Positions 44,652-52,962 of a stretch of DNA of 64,000 nucleotides are shown one piece after another. How positions within the stretch are numbered: position 1 is the first letter of the stretch; each line of letters starts with the position of its first letter. The notes under the pieces are model-generated. The model was not told where the DNA came from, did no database searches, and worked only from the letters and a program-made list of their open reading frames with translations. Both the position numbers and the translations under genes were made by a program. The DNA lies in contig NZ_CP048409.1 of NCBI RefSeq assembly GCF_010448835.1, forward strand, positions 3,542,001 to 3,606,000, given 5' to 3'. Source of the stretch: Draconibacterium halophilum. GTDB lineage: Bacteria; Bacteroidota; Bacteroidia; Bacteroidales; Prolixibacteraceae.

Positions 44652-45352
44652 CACAAAACAAAAAGTATTAAAAGGTAATAAATACCAACACCAATAAATA
44701 ACACGGCAATTACCCTTCGAAACCAAATTTCGAAGGTTTTCATTTTGTTGTACAGGTTACCGATTGAGCCAATGCTAAAAGCAATTAACCATGCAAAAAT
44801 GATAACCGGTATACCAGTTGCCAATGCAAAAACCATTGGCAGATATAAGCCACTGGCGCTGCTTATCGTCATCGGAATCAGTATTCCAAAGTAAAGCACT
44901 CCGCTGTAAGGGCAAAAAGCCAACGCAAAAACAATTCCCAGCAACAACACGCCCCAAAATCCACTGTTTGACCGGTTTTGCATTTTCTGGGTAAGCGATC
45001 CAACTCCCGGAATAGTTAATCTTAAAACACCGAGCATAAACAGACCAATTACAATAAGTAAAGGACCTAATATTTTTTCACCCCAGGTTTGAAAAAAAGA
45101 AGAAAACTCGAACTGACTGGCACCAAAAAAAAACAACAAACCAATTGCGGTATAAGAAAAGGCACGTCCAAAAGTATAAACCAGACCGTTCAAAAACACT
45201 TTCTTCTGACTGGTAATATCTTTACTTATGTAACCAATTGCTGTTATGTTTGTTGCCAGCGGGCAAGGACTTATGGCGGTCATAAGTCCCAACAAAAATG
45301 CCGACAATATCGGTAGTTCCGAGTTCTCGAAAAATGTTTGTAACAACTCCAT
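44651..45352 (-). CDS. arsG: ArsG-like membrane transporter (CcdA/DsbD-like fold)
   Basis: 233 residues from ATG 45352 (a TTG two codons earlier is less likely). Six hydrophobic segments. LMTAISPCPLATNITAIGYI near 23-42 and ALAFCPYSGVLYFG near 142-155 have the paired cysteines of CcdA/DsbD-type proteins. In clusters with ArsE and ArsF this type is known as the ArsG permease for aromatic (aminobenzyl-type) arsenicals. It lies 6 bp after the ArsF-like gene. A plain thiol-redox transporter is the alternative. Confidence 0.7.
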   Translation of the reverse strand: MELLQTFFENSELPILSAFLLGLMTAISPCPLATNITAIGYISKDITSQKKVFLNGLVYTFGRAFSYTAIGLLFFFGASQFEFSSFFQTWGEKILGPLLIVIGLFMLGVLRLTIPGVGSLTQKMQNRSNSGFWGVLLLGIVFALAFCPYSGVLYFGILIPMTISSASGLYLPMVFALATGIPVIIFAWLIAFSIGSIGNLYNKMKTFEIWFRRVIAVLFIGVGIYYLLILFVL

Positions 45353-45358
45353 AATCAA

Positions 45359-45793
45359 TTAGAGCATCTCGTCAATTTCTGACTTCAATCGCTTTGCAAA
45401 TTTTTCAGGTTTAGTTCGTGCATTCATAAATGCAGAACTGGTAAGATCAACTTTTTCGTCGCCTTTTACCAGCAAAAGTGTTTGTCCGCTAACTTTGTAC
45501 TTTTTCACTAAAGGATTGTCTTTTTCCTTTTCACGGTTAATCGACTGAAAAGTAACTTTCCCTTTGTAATTTTCCTCAATCGTTTCTTTGGCAACTTTTT
45601 CAACTGCCTGGCAAGTTACACACCTCTTTGTTGCATGAAAGTAATAGGCAATCACTTCATTTGATTGTGGAGTTACGGTCGCGTTATCTGTTGCATTTGG
45701 ACCACTTTTGCTTGCATCTGAAACACATTCAGCATTTGCTGAAATGATGCCAACACAAAGAATAATACTTAAAATACTTACTAATTTCTTCAT
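45359..45793 (-). CDS. arsF: ArsF-like thioredoxin-fold exported protein
   Basis: 144 residues. Signal peptide (LVSILSIILCVGIISANA). The mature part has YFHATKRCVTCQAVEKVA near 51-68, a CxxC active site in a thioredoxin-like fold, then SGQTLLLVKGDE. I recognise it as the family named after ArsF, part of the ArsEFG set reported for nitroaromatic arsenical resistance. Periplasmic location follows from the signal peptide. Gene order E-F-G is kept here. Confidence 0.75.
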   Translation of the reverse strand: MKKLVSILSIILCVGIISANAECVSDASKSGPNATDNATVTPQSNEVIAYYFHATKRCVTCQAVEKVAKETIEENYKGKVTFQSINREKEKDNPLVKKYKVSGQTLLLVKGDEKVDLTSSAFMNARTKPEKFAKRLKSEIDEML

Positions 45794-45839
45794 AACATTT
45801 CGGTTAAAGATTGTTGATGTTTTATTTCTAAATCGGTTT

Positions 45840-46097
45840 TTACTTCGTCAGTAATTCTTTCAATTCTTTATCGCCGGGCAGTTTCCCGCTTAATACGACT
45901 TTGCCGTCAACCACGAGAGCCGGTGTATTCATTACTCCAAATTGCATGATTTTGTATATGTCTTCCACTTTTTCAATCGATGCCTCAACGCCCAATTCAC
46001 TCACCGCATTTCTTGTTCTTTCTTCCAGCTTCTTACATTTTGCACAGCCGGTTCCTAAAACTTTTATCTCCATTTCTCTTTCTTTTGGTTTTTTCAT
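45840..46097 (-). CDS. arsE: Small thioredoxin-like protein (ArsE-like)
   Basis: 85 residues from ATG 46097, or 77 from ATG 46073, which matches the family start (MEIKVLGTGCAKCKKLEERT). CAKC is a CxxC redox site. The rest (IMQFGVMNTPALVVDGKVVL, GKLPGDKELKELL) is the compact redox-active disulfide/thioredoxin-2 family. Cytoplasmic. Sits between ArsR and ArsF, so probably the ArsE position. Confidence 0.75.
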   Translation of the reverse strand: MKKPKEREMEIKVLGTGCAKCKKLEERTRNAVSELGVEASIEKVEDIYKIMQFGVMNTPALVVDGKVVLSGKLPGDKELKELLTK

Positions 46098-46139
46098 GTA
46101 TTGGATTCGCTAAAACACGAACCACTTGTTAAAAATAAT

Positions 46140-46439
46140 TTATTCCAATTTCAAAAAATCTTTGAATAATTCCTGTGCTTCTTTCCAATTCTCTTTATTC
46201 ACGCAATACTTAATTCTTGGAGCTTCAATTTCTCCTTGAATTAATCCGGCCTCTTTCAATTCTTTTAGGTGTTGAGATAAAGTTGACTTTGCAATTGGTA
46301 ACTCATCGCTTAAATCGCCGCTGTAGCAACAACTTTTTTTACCCAGCAATTGCAAAACATACACACGTACCGGGTGCCCAAGTGCCTTGGCATAACGCGC
46401 TAATTTCTTTTGTTTTTCTGAAATGATTTTTACTTCCAT
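46140..46439 (-). CDS. ArsR-family repressor of the second cluster
   Basis: The ATG at 46439 gives 99 residues; an upstream ATG at 46466 would begin inside the promoter inverted repeat and is rejected. Winged helix: ARYAKALGHPVRVYVLQLLG, then KKSCCYSGDLSDELPIAKST with recognition helix ending LSQHLKEL. The CC in KSCCYSG is a good arsenite-binding candidate. Controls the downstream E-F-G-permease genes, and may also affect the divergent glutathione peroxidase. Confidence 0.88.
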   Translation of the reverse strand: MEVKIISEKQKKLARYAKALGHPVRVYVLQLLGKKSCCYSGDLSDELPIAKSTLSQHLKELKEAGLIQGEIEAPRIKYCVNKENWKEAQELFKDFLKLE

Positions 46440-46458
46440 GTATTTTTCACTGTTCGTT

Positions 46459-46476
46459 GTTCGCAAAATTACGAAC
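46459..46476 (-). promoter_or_regulatory. Promoter/operator of the second ars-type cluster
   Basis: GTTCG (46459-46463) and CGAAC (46472-46476) flank CAAAATTA, which on the minus strand reads TAATTTTG, a perfect TAnnTTTG -7 box. So the inverted repeat brackets the box exactly, 20 bp before the ATG at 46439. A fitting ArsR operator. Confidence 0.55.
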
Positions 46477-46525
46477 TGTATTTTGGAATATGAATTTTTT
46501 CGGCATTAAATTACTATTTCTTTTA

Positions 46526-46575
46526 TATCGCTTGCGACACAATATATTATTTCTACATTTGTATCGTGTACGATA
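46526..46575 (+). promoter_or_regulatory. Promoter of the glutathione peroxidase gene with two palindromes
   Basis: TTG (46532-46534), 19 bp, TACATTTG (46554-46561): a full Bacteroidota promoter. Palindrome ATCGC-TT-GCGA (46527-46537) lies on the -33 element and TATCGTGTACGATA (46562-46575) just after the -7 box. The two palindromes have the same ATCG/CGAT frame, about 36 bp apart, and may be operators for one regulator. Confidence 0.55.
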
Positions 46576-46608
46576 TTTACACAAAAGACATATAAAAACA
46601 ATTAAACA

Positions 46609-47094
46609 ATGGAAAACAATTTTTATCAATTTACAGCAACAAGTCTTCAAGGCAAAGAGCTAAGCATGGACAGCTACAAAGGAAAAACAGTTTTAGTAGT
46701 GAACACTGCCAGCAAATGTGGTTTAACTCCACAGTTTGAAGGATTGGAGAAACTTTACAAAGAGTACAAAGATAAAGGACTTGTAATACTTGGATTTCCG
46801 TGCAACCAGTTTGCCAACCAGGAACCTGGCGATGAAAAATCAATTTCGGAAGGCTGTTTGCTCAACTATGGAGTAACGTTTCCGATGTTCTCTAAAATTG
46901 ATGTGAACGGGAAAAATACACACCCCATTTACAAGTACCTGAAAAAAGAATTGGGTGGAACACTCGGAAGCAAGATCAAGTGGAATTTCACGAAATTTCT
47001 GATCGATGCAAACGGAAATCCTGTAAAACGATTTGCACCTACTACCAAGCCAGAAAAACTGGAAAGTCACATCACAAAACTTTTGCAGAATTAA
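46609..47094 (+). CDS. Glutathione peroxidase family peroxidase (cytoplasmic)
   Basis: 161 residues, no signal peptide. NTASKCGLTPQFEGLEKLY near 35 has the peroxidatic Cys in the place of selenocysteine; the FPCNQFANQEPG block near 63 (Gln) and WNFTKFLID near 125 (Trp, Asn) complete the catalytic tetrad. Bacterial enzymes of this type mostly use thioredoxin. Starts behind the divergent promoter shared with the ArsR gene. Confidence 0.92.
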   Translation: MENNFYQFTATSLQGKELSMDSYKGKTVLVVNTASKCGLTPQFEGLEKLYKEYKDKGLVILGFPCNQFANQEPGDEKSISEGCLLNYGVTFPMFSKIDVNGKNTHPIYKYLKKELGGTLGSKIKWNFTKFLIDANGNPVKRFAPTTKPEKLESHITKLLQN

Positions 47095-47156
47095 ATGCTT
47101 TAACAATCCGGGTAAATTCTTTATACTATTAATAAACAGGAAAAATTGCTAATACA

Positions 47157-47777
47157 ATGAAAAGATTAATTGCATTCTTTATGATCATGATGTTTTTTGT
47201 TTTTCAGGCGGCACCGTCCTATTCCTCAGAAACAAATAACGATAAGTCCGAGCTAAAAACATTTCACGACTTTGTAGTTAAAGACATTAACGGCAACGAT
47301 TTCGACCTTGCCCAACTAAAAGGTAAAAAGGTTTTGGTGGTGAACACTGCCAGCAAATGTGGCTTTACCCCTCAGTTCGAGCAACTGCAAAAACTGTACG
47401 AATCGTTAGACAAAGAAGAATTTGAAATCATCGGGTTTCCGGCAAACAACTTTTTAAAACAAGATCCGGGTTCGAATGAAGAAATAATGGAGTTTTGTAC
47501 AGCCAATTACGGTGTAACATTCCCGATGATGGAAAAGGTTTCAGTTTGCGATTACATATATACAACTTACCCACCCGATAAAAATAAAGCCGAAAAAGTT
47601 AGTACCGACGAGATTTACCAATGGTTGACAAAAAAGGAACTAAACGGAGTGGCAGACACTACTATTGAGTGGAATTTTCAGAAGTTCCTGATCGATGAGA
47701 ATGGACAACTAATTGGTTCGCTGGCACCCAATGTAATGAGCGAAATTATAATGCTTAAAGAATGGCTTGAAGATTAA
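47157..47777 (+). CDS. Glutathione peroxidase family peroxidase (exported)
   Basis: 206 residues with a signal peptide (RLIAFFMIMMFFVFQAAPSY). NTASKCGFTPQFEQLQKLY near 62, FPANNFLKQDPGSNEE near 90 (the Gln position reads Asn-Asn-Phe, so the tetrad glutamine is replaced) and WNFQKFLIDE near 172. A paralogue of the gene 62 bp upstream, with 25% or more divergence by eye, directed to the periplasm. Probably co-transcribed with it. Confidence 0.88.
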   Translation: MKRLIAFFMIMMFFVFQAAPSYSSETNNDKSELKTFHDFVVKDINGNDFDLAQLKGKKVLVVNTASKCGFTPQFEQLQKLYESLDKEEFEIIGFPANNFLKQDPGSNEEIMEFCTANYGVTFPMMEKVSVCDYIYTTYPPDKNKAEKVSTDEIYQWLTKKELNGVADTTIEWNFQKFLIDENGQLIGSLAPNVMSEIIMLKEWLED

Positions 47778-47852
47778 CCACGAATAACGAAGTGGCTGTT
47801 GGTTATTTCAACAGCGACTTCATTTTCGATCTTTACCTGAAATATAAATCAC

Positions 47853-48296
47853 ATGGAATTCGAACAGCTAAAACTCCGGAACCAGCTTTGCTTCCCCATT
47901 TATGCAGCCTCGCGATTGATAACGCGTACCTACCAGCCACTGCTTGATGAACTGAAAATTACTTATCCGCAATACCTGGTTTTAATGGTGCTTTGGGAGC
48001 ACGATTCGATGCCGGTAAATACAATTGCGAAAAAGTTAATTCTTAATACAAATACAATTACACCTCTTTTGAAGAGAATGGAAACCCAGGGAATTGTTAA
48101 GCGAACGCGTTCCAATACCGACGAACGAAAAGTAACGGTTAGCCTCACCGACAAAGGTCGTCAGTTACGTATGCAGGCAGCAGATATTCCAGAAAAACTG
48201 GTAGCCCAACTCGATACCGATAAATTCTCGATTGACGAATTGATCGACCTCAGAGAAAAACTCAATAACCTCATCAATTCTATGATCGATCGCTAA
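47853..48296 (+). CDS. OhrR/MarR-family peroxide-sensing regulator
   Basis: 147 residues. LRNQLCFPIYAASRLITRTY near 8-27 holds the redox-sensing cysteine of OhrR-type regulators, then PLLDELKITYPQYLVLMVLW and the winged helix VNTIAKKLILNTNTITPLLKRME, TDERKVTVSLTDKGR. Oxidation of the cysteine by organic hydroperoxide would release DNA. It follows the two peroxidase genes by 75 bp, and these are its likely targets. Confidence 0.88.
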   Translation: MEFEQLKLRNQLCFPIYAASRLITRTYQPLLDELKITYPQYLVLMVLWEHDSMPVNTIAKKLILNTNTITPLLKRMETQGIVKRTRSNTDERKVTVSLTDKGRQLRMQAADIPEKLVAQLDTDKFSIDELIDLREKLNNLINSMIDR

Positions 48297-48392
48297 TTCT
48301 GGAAAATAAAGTTCATCCTTTAGCATTTCCGTTCCGTGGCAAACATGCTTGACATAAATTGCTAAATTCGCAGTAAATTCAAATGCGAAAAA

Positions 48393-49388
48393 ATGAATCA
48401 GCGAATACTTCTTTTTATTGTACTAATTTTTACCCTGCAGGCCTGTAATCCGGGAGCTTCAAAATATATTGCCAACAATGGGGCCATCTATGGCACCTAC
48501 TACAGTATCAAGTATGAAAGCCCAGATGGAAACAATCTTCAAACCGACATTGATGAAGAACTGCAACGTTTGTCGCATATTTTTTCGCATTACGATAAAG
48601 AAGCTACCATCACAAAAATAAATAACAACACTCCTGTTGAAACGGAGCTGGAATTTATTACCTGTTTCTCGCGCGCAACGGAAATCGCAGAACTTACTAA
48701 CGGTGCTTTTGATATTACTGCCGGTCCGCTTATTAGTGCTTGGGGATTTGGCCCGGAAGACCGGCAAAAGATGACGGATAAAAAGGTTGACTCGCTAAAG
48801 CAATTTTGTGGTTATGAGAAGATTCGTCTTGAAAACGGAAAAATTATAAAAGATAATCCACACATGACCATAAATATGAGTGCCATAGCCAAAGGTTACA
48901 CCTGCGATCTTATCGGCGAATTTCTGCAAAACAAAGGGTGCCAAAACTACATGGTTGACATTGGTGGCGAGGTTGTGGCAAAAGGCATAAACGATAAAGG
49001 CAAAATATGGACGATCGGGATTCGCGAGCCCATTGAAAATCCGTTTGAGAATGAATTAAGTGCCGCATTAATGCTTAAAAACCGCGCTATGGCGACATCG
49101 GGGAACTACCTTAATTTCTATGAAGAAGATGGTAAAAAATATGCACACACTATCGATCCGATTTCCGGTTACCCGGTACAACATAGTTTGTTAAGTGCCT
49201 CGGTAGTTGCCAACGATTGTATGACCGCCGATGCGTTTGCCACTGCATTTATGGTGCTCGGAAAAGATAAAAGTATTGAAATAGCACGCCAGGTGCCGGG
49301 TATGGAGATATATTTTATTTATGCCGACGATAACGGAGAAAACCAGGTATATATGTCGCAAGGTTTTGATAAAATGCTACGTAAATAA
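48393..49388 (+). CDS. apbE: FAD:protein FMN transferase
   Basis: 331 residues. Lipoprotein signal (LLFIVLIFTLQAC). Family motifs: GTYYSIKY near 36, NNTPVETELEFITCFSRATE, GAFDITAGPLISAWGFG near 108-124, INMSAIAKGYTCD near 164, VDIGGEVVAKG near 190, GYPVQHSLLSASVVANDCMTADAFATA near 268-292. It attaches FMN to subunits of Rnf/Nqr-type complexes. No such complex is in the window. Confidence 0.92.
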   Translation: MNQRILLFIVLIFTLQACNPGASKYIANNGAIYGTYYSIKYESPDGNNLQTDIDEELQRLSHIFSHYDKEATITKINNNTPVETELEFITCFSRATEIAELTNGAFDITAGPLISAWGFGPEDRQKMTDKKVDSLKQFCGYEKIRLENGKIIKDNPHMTINMSAIAKGYTCDLIGEFLQNKGCQNYMVDIGGEVVAKGINDKGKIWTIGIREPIENPFENELSAALMLKNRAMATSGNYLNFYEEDGKKYAHTIDPISGYPVQHSLLSASVVANDCMTADAFATAFMVLGKDKSIEIARQVPGMEIYFIYADDNGENQVYMSQGFDKMLRK

Positions 49389-49390
49389 AA

Positions 49391-49411
49391 AAGCCGGTTA
49401 TTTACCGGCTT
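49391..49411. terminator. Bidirectional hairpin terminator
   Basis: AAGCCGGT (49391-49398) with ACCGGCTT (49404-49411), A-run on the left. Lies between apbE and the convergent small gene, and covers the last codons of the latter. Confidence 0.7.
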
Positions 49412-49646
49412 CTGTATCTGTTGCTAAATTAAGTGTCTTAAACTTCAGCTCTTTTCGTGCATCGCGTTGTGCAAGTTTGTCTTGCGTGGTAGCACAATAA
49501 ACACCGTTTTTCTTTAGATGATTATTTCCACCTACGTGTGTATTTGGGAATTTTCCTCCTTTAAAAAAAACAATTCTTATTGCCATTCCCAGCATTCCTA
49601 CTCCCAACAAGGCAACTGCCAATAAAACTACTTTTAAAATTTCCAT
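49398..49646 (-). CDS. Small membrane-anchored protein
   Basis: 82 residues with one N-terminal hydrophobic segment (VVLLAVALLGVGMLGMAIRI) and a polar tail containing GGKFPNTHVGGNNHLKKNGVYC. The size, one-TM layout and place next to apbE recall small factors that accompany Nqr/Rnf flavinylation in Bacteroidota (NqrM-like position), but the NqrM cysteine motif is not present. Function open. Confidence 0.65.
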   Translation of the reverse strand: MEILKVVLLAVALLGVGMLGMAIRIVFFKGGKFPNTHVGGNNHLKKNGVYCATTQDKLAQRDARKELKFKTLNLATDTEAGK

Positions 49647-49784
49647 ATCCTTTTCCCTTTCAAACTATGCGTTGCAAAATTAAAGTTTTCTAAATAATTA
49701 ACTCTATCTAAATAACTAATTTAACGGCAAATTGTTGCTGTTCATCTAAAAGTTTCGCCGTTTTCAAGTCTATTTTGTAAATTC

Positions 49785-50162
49785 ATGAAAACAAAAAACA
49801 AACAAATCATGGAAAAACACATTAATGTAGTTGCAACGCTGCAGATTGTTTACAGCATTTTGGGGCTAATAATTGCCACAACCATCTTTATTCTATTTCA
49901 CGTAATCGGCGATTTTGCAGATGATCATGAAGCTGAATTTGTTCTTTCAATCATTGCCAACGTTATCATGGTCATTTCTTTTATCGTATGTCTGCCCGGA
50001 ATTCTTGCCGGAATTGGATTATTCAAACGTAAAGAATGGGCACGTGTGCTTACCCTCATTATTTCCGTTCTGAATCTCTTCAGTTTCCCTATCGGAACCG
50101 GAATTGGTGTTTATTCGATCTGGGCGCTGGTACAACCCGAAAATGTAGAAGCCTTTAAATAA
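49785..50162 (+). CDS. Hypothetical membrane protein
   Basis: 125 residues, or 117 from the second ATG (49809). Three to four hydrophobic segments: TLQIVYSILGLIIATTIFIL, VLSIIANVIMVISFIVCLPG, RVLTLIISVLNLFSFPIGTG and GVYSIWALVQPE. This layout is common in DUF4064-like small integral membrane proteins. No function known. Confidence 0.7.
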   Translation: MKTKNKQIMEKHINVVATLQIVYSILGLIIATTIFILFHVIGDFADDHEAEFVLSIIANVIMVISFIVCLPGILAGIGLFKRKEWARVLTLIISVLNLFSFPIGTGIGVYSIWALVQPENVEAFK

Positions 50163-50226
50163 ATTCAAATACCAAAAGGCCCGACTATATTTCTTATTAC
50201 TTTTACCTTCGCTTGAATAAAAAAAT

Positions 50227-50499
50227 ATGATTCAATACGAAATAAGAGTTAATGGCCGGGTTCAGGGGGTAGGATATCGTTATTACGTACTGCAACAGGC
50301 CAAATTACTTAATGTTACCGGTTGGGTGCGCAATACGGTGGATGGTGGCGTGCTGGTTGTGGCCCAAGGCAGCGAACCGGCCGTAAAAACACTTGTTGAT
50401 TACCTTTGGGTTGGACCTCCACTTTCCCTGGTCAAAGGCGTACATCACTCCGAGCTTCAGGTTCTCGAAACTTATACTGATTTTGAAGTCAGGAATTAA
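50227..50499 (+). CDS. acyP: Acylphosphatase
   Basis: 90 residues. VNGRVQGVGYRYYVLQQAKL near 8 has the phosphate-binding loop (V-Q-G-V-x-[FY]-R, catalytic Arg), and VTGWVRNTVDGGVLVVAQG near 31 contains the catalytic Asn. Hydrolyses acyl phosphates. Stand-alone gene. Confidence 0.93.
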   Translation: MIQYEIRVNGRVQGVGYRYYVLQQAKLLNVTGWVRNTVDGGVLVVAQGSEPAVKTLVDYLWVGPPLSLVKGVHHSELQVLETYTDFEVRN

Positions 50500-50579
50500 T
50501 AATTTCGCTCATTCTTATTGTTCTCACAACACCATCAAAAAATCTAAACCACAAAAAATTGGAAAAGAAGAACTACCAC

Positions 50580-52001
50580 ATGAGCCCGGAACAGTTTCGG
50601 GAAGAAGGCAAAAAAATAATCGACTGGATTGCTGATTATTACGAACAAATTGAAGATTATCCGGTTCTGTCGCAGGTAAAACCCGGCGATATTTCGAAAT
50701 CATTACCAAATGCCGCTCCTCTGCGAGGGGAAAGTATTGATGACATGATTAAGGATCTGGATGAAAAAATTATGCCGGGGATCACACACTGGCAATCGCC
50801 AAATTTTTTCGCATACTTTAATGCCAACACTTCATTCCCTTCAATTTTAGGTGACCTCGTATCGTCGGGGCTTGGCGTGCAGGGAATGTTGTGGGCAACC
50901 AGCCCGGCTGCTACCGAAGTGGAAACCCGGGTACTCGACTGGCTGGCCGATATGATGGACATGCCCGAACAGTTCCGATCAACCTCATCGGGTGGCGGAG
51001 TTATTCAGGACACGGCATCAACAGCTGCATTAACAGCAATTATTGCTGCCCGCGAAAGAGTCACCGCATTTGAAACAAACGAGGAAGGTCTGCATAAAAA
51101 ACTGATTGCCTATGTATCATCACAAACGCATTCATCGGTAGAAAAAGGGATAAAAATTGCCGGGATTGGCCGCGCAAATCTCCGTTTGATCGACGTAGAC
51201 GAAAACTGTTCGATGCGCACCAACCTGCTCGAAAAACAAATAAAACAAGACCGCGCCAACGGACTCATTCCTTTTTTTATTTGCGGCACCATTGGCACCA
51301 CCTCAACAACTGCTGTTGACCCGTTGCCAGAAATTGGTAAGATATGTAAACGAGAAAAATGTTGGTTTCATATTGATGCCGCGTCGCTGGGAACAGCCAT
51401 GCTTTGTCCCGAATTCAGGCATTTGGCCGATGGCGTTGAACTAGCCGACAGTTATAGTTTTAATCCGCATAAATGGATGTTTACGAATTTCGATTGTAAT
51501 GTTTTTTGGGTGGCAGATCGCCGCGAACTAATCAATACTTTTTCTATTCTGCCGGAATATCTGCGTAACAAAGCCACCGAATCGGGCGAAGTGTTCGATT
51601 ACCGCGACTGGCATATTCAACTGGGCCGCCGGTTCAGAGCCTTAAAGCTTTGGTTTGTAATTCGGCACTACGGCGTTGAAGGGCTACAGCAACTTATTCG
51701 CGAACATGTTCGGTTGGCTAAAGAATTTGAATGCTGGGTAAATGAATCCGAAGATTTTGAAGTAGTTGTACAACCAACCATGAACCTGATTTGCTTCCGC
51801 CATAAATCTGATGATAGTTTCAACCTGAAACTTATGAACACCATTAACGAAGCGGGAAAAATCTTTTTTACCCACACAAAATTAGGCGGGCAGGTTGTTT
51901 TGCGCTTGAATATCGGACAGACACATATTGAATACAAGCATGTAAAAAATGCCTGGAATATTATTAGCTTAACCGCAAAAGAGCTGGAATTAAACACGTA
52001 A
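50580..52001 (+). CDS. PLP-dependent aromatic-L-amino-acid decarboxylase-like enzyme
   Basis: The ATG at 50580 gives 473 residues (an in-frame TTG at 50559 is also possible). Group II decarboxylase pattern: MSPEQFREEGKKIIDWIADY, HWQSPNFFAYFNANTSFPS near 71-89, SSGGGVIQDTASTAALTA near 139, SSQTHSSVEKGIKIAG near 180, WFHIDAASLGTAMLCPE near 261 and SFNPHKWMFTNFDC near 293 with the PLP lysine. Substrate tyrosine, DOPA or tryptophan; not resolved. Confidence 0.9.
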   Translation: MSPEQFREEGKKIIDWIADYYEQIEDYPVLSQVKPGDISKSLPNAAPLRGESIDDMIKDLDEKIMPGITHWQSPNFFAYFNANTSFPSILGDLVSSGLGVQGMLWATSPAATEVETRVLDWLADMMDMPEQFRSTSSGGGVIQDTASTAALTAIIAARERVTAFETNEEGLHKKLIAYVSSQTHSSVEKGIKIAGIGRANLRLIDVDENCSMRTNLLEKQIKQDRANGLIPFFICGTIGTTSTTAVDPLPEIGKICKREKCWFHIDAASLGTAMLCPEFRHLADGVELADSYSFNPHKWMFTNFDCNVFWVADRRELINTFSILPEYLRNKATESGEVFDYRDWHIQLGRRFRALKLWFVIRHYGVEGLQQLIREHVRLAKEFECWVNESEDFEVVVQPTMNLICFRHKSDDSFNLKLMNTINEAGKIFFTHTKLGGQVVLRLNIGQTHIEYKHVKNAWNIISLTAKELELNT

Positions 52002-52030
52002 AATTTGCAGCAAATGCTTTAAAGGAATTG

Positions 52031-52672
52031 CTATTGTATTTCCTTTTTATAAAACTTACAAACTTCGGTCAACCCACATTTTTCGCACTTTGGTTTGCGA
52101 GCCAAACAAGTGTATCGCCCATGCAAAATTAGCCAGTGATGTGCTTTTGGCACCAAGTCTAAGGGAATGTATTTCATTAACTGCTGCTCGGTTGCCAAGG
52201 GCGTTTTTGCGTTAGTACTTAACCCAATGCGTGCCGCTACTCTAAAAACATGGGTATCAACGGCCAGTGCCGGTTTGTTATACACTACCGAAGCAATAAC
52301 ATTTGCTGTTTTTCGTCCAACACCGGGAAGTTTCTGTAAATCATCAACATCGCTTGGCACTTCACCATCAAATAACTCAATAAGTTTTTGTGCCATCCCA
52401 ACCAGGTGTTTGGCTTTATTGTTCGGGTACGAGCAGCTTCTTATATAATCAAAAACTTCTGCCGGTTCTACCTCAGCCATTTTGTATGGCGTTGGGAAAC
52501 GCTTAATTAGCTCGGGTGTAATCTGGTTCACTCGCTTATCGGTGCACTGAGCCGATAAAATTACTGCTACAATCAATTCAAACGGATTGCCATAATCGAG
52601 CTCTGTTTCAGCAATTGGCATTGCTTTCTCAAAATAATCTATGATGTATTCAAAGAGTTCTTTCTTCCTCAT
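52031..52672 (-). CDS. nth: Endonuclease III
   Basis: 213 residues. Helix-hairpin-helix LQKLPGVGRKTANVIASVVY near 109-128 with the catalytic lysine, VDTHVFRVAARIGLS (catalytic Asp) near 135, and the C-terminal [4Fe-4S] cluster CLARKPKCEKCGLTEVC near 189-205. Removes oxidised pyrimidines from DNA in base excision repair. Confidence 0.95.
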   Translation of the reverse strand: MRKKELFEYIIDYFEKAMPIAETELDYGNPFELIVAVILSAQCTDKRVNQITPELIKRFPTPYKMAEVEPAEVFDYIRSCSYPNNKAKHLVGMAQKLIELFDGEVPSDVDDLQKLPGVGRKTANVIASVVYNKPALAVDTHVFRVAARIGLSTNAKTPLATEQQLMKYIPLDLVPKAHHWLILHGRYTCLARKPKCEKCGLTEVCKFYKKEIQ

Positions 52673-52817
52673 TGTTCAATTTTTTTCAAAAATAGATGAT
52701 TTTTTCTCTTCAGGTGTAACAAAAATGAATTAGTGCAGTCTTATTAAAAGAATTGCTTAAGTATCGTTTCTCCCCTTTTTTTTGAAATGGTTTTAAGTAA
52801 TAATTAAACAGCAAAAT

Positions 52818-52843
52818 AAAAAGCCGGCTCCCACCGGCTTTTT
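52818..52843. terminator. Hairpin terminator
   Basis: AAAAAGCCGG (52818-52827), 6-nt loop, CCGGCTTTTT (52834-52843). Between the divergent nth and serine hydrolase genes; since nth reads away, it probably ends an unseen transcript or is a leftover. The rest of 52673-52962 has no gene. Confidence 0.6.
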
Positions 52844-52928
52844 CTATTTCGCATGTTATTAAAATCAAATCGTGAATAAAAAATGTTCAGAAATATAGCC
52901 TTCTCCTAGAAATCAAGCAGATAAATTC

Positions 52929-52954
52929 TATTTTTGTTTGAAATTGTGAAGGAG
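52929..52954 (+). promoter_or_regulatory. -7 box and strong Shine-Dalgarno of the serine hydrolase gene
   Basis: TATTTTTG (52929-52936) fits TAnnTTTG. GGAGG (52950-52954) lies 8 bp before the TTG start at 52963, one of the few clear Shine-Dalgarno sequences in the window, and decides for this non-ATG start. Confidence 0.5.
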
Positions 52955-52962
52955 GAATCGTT

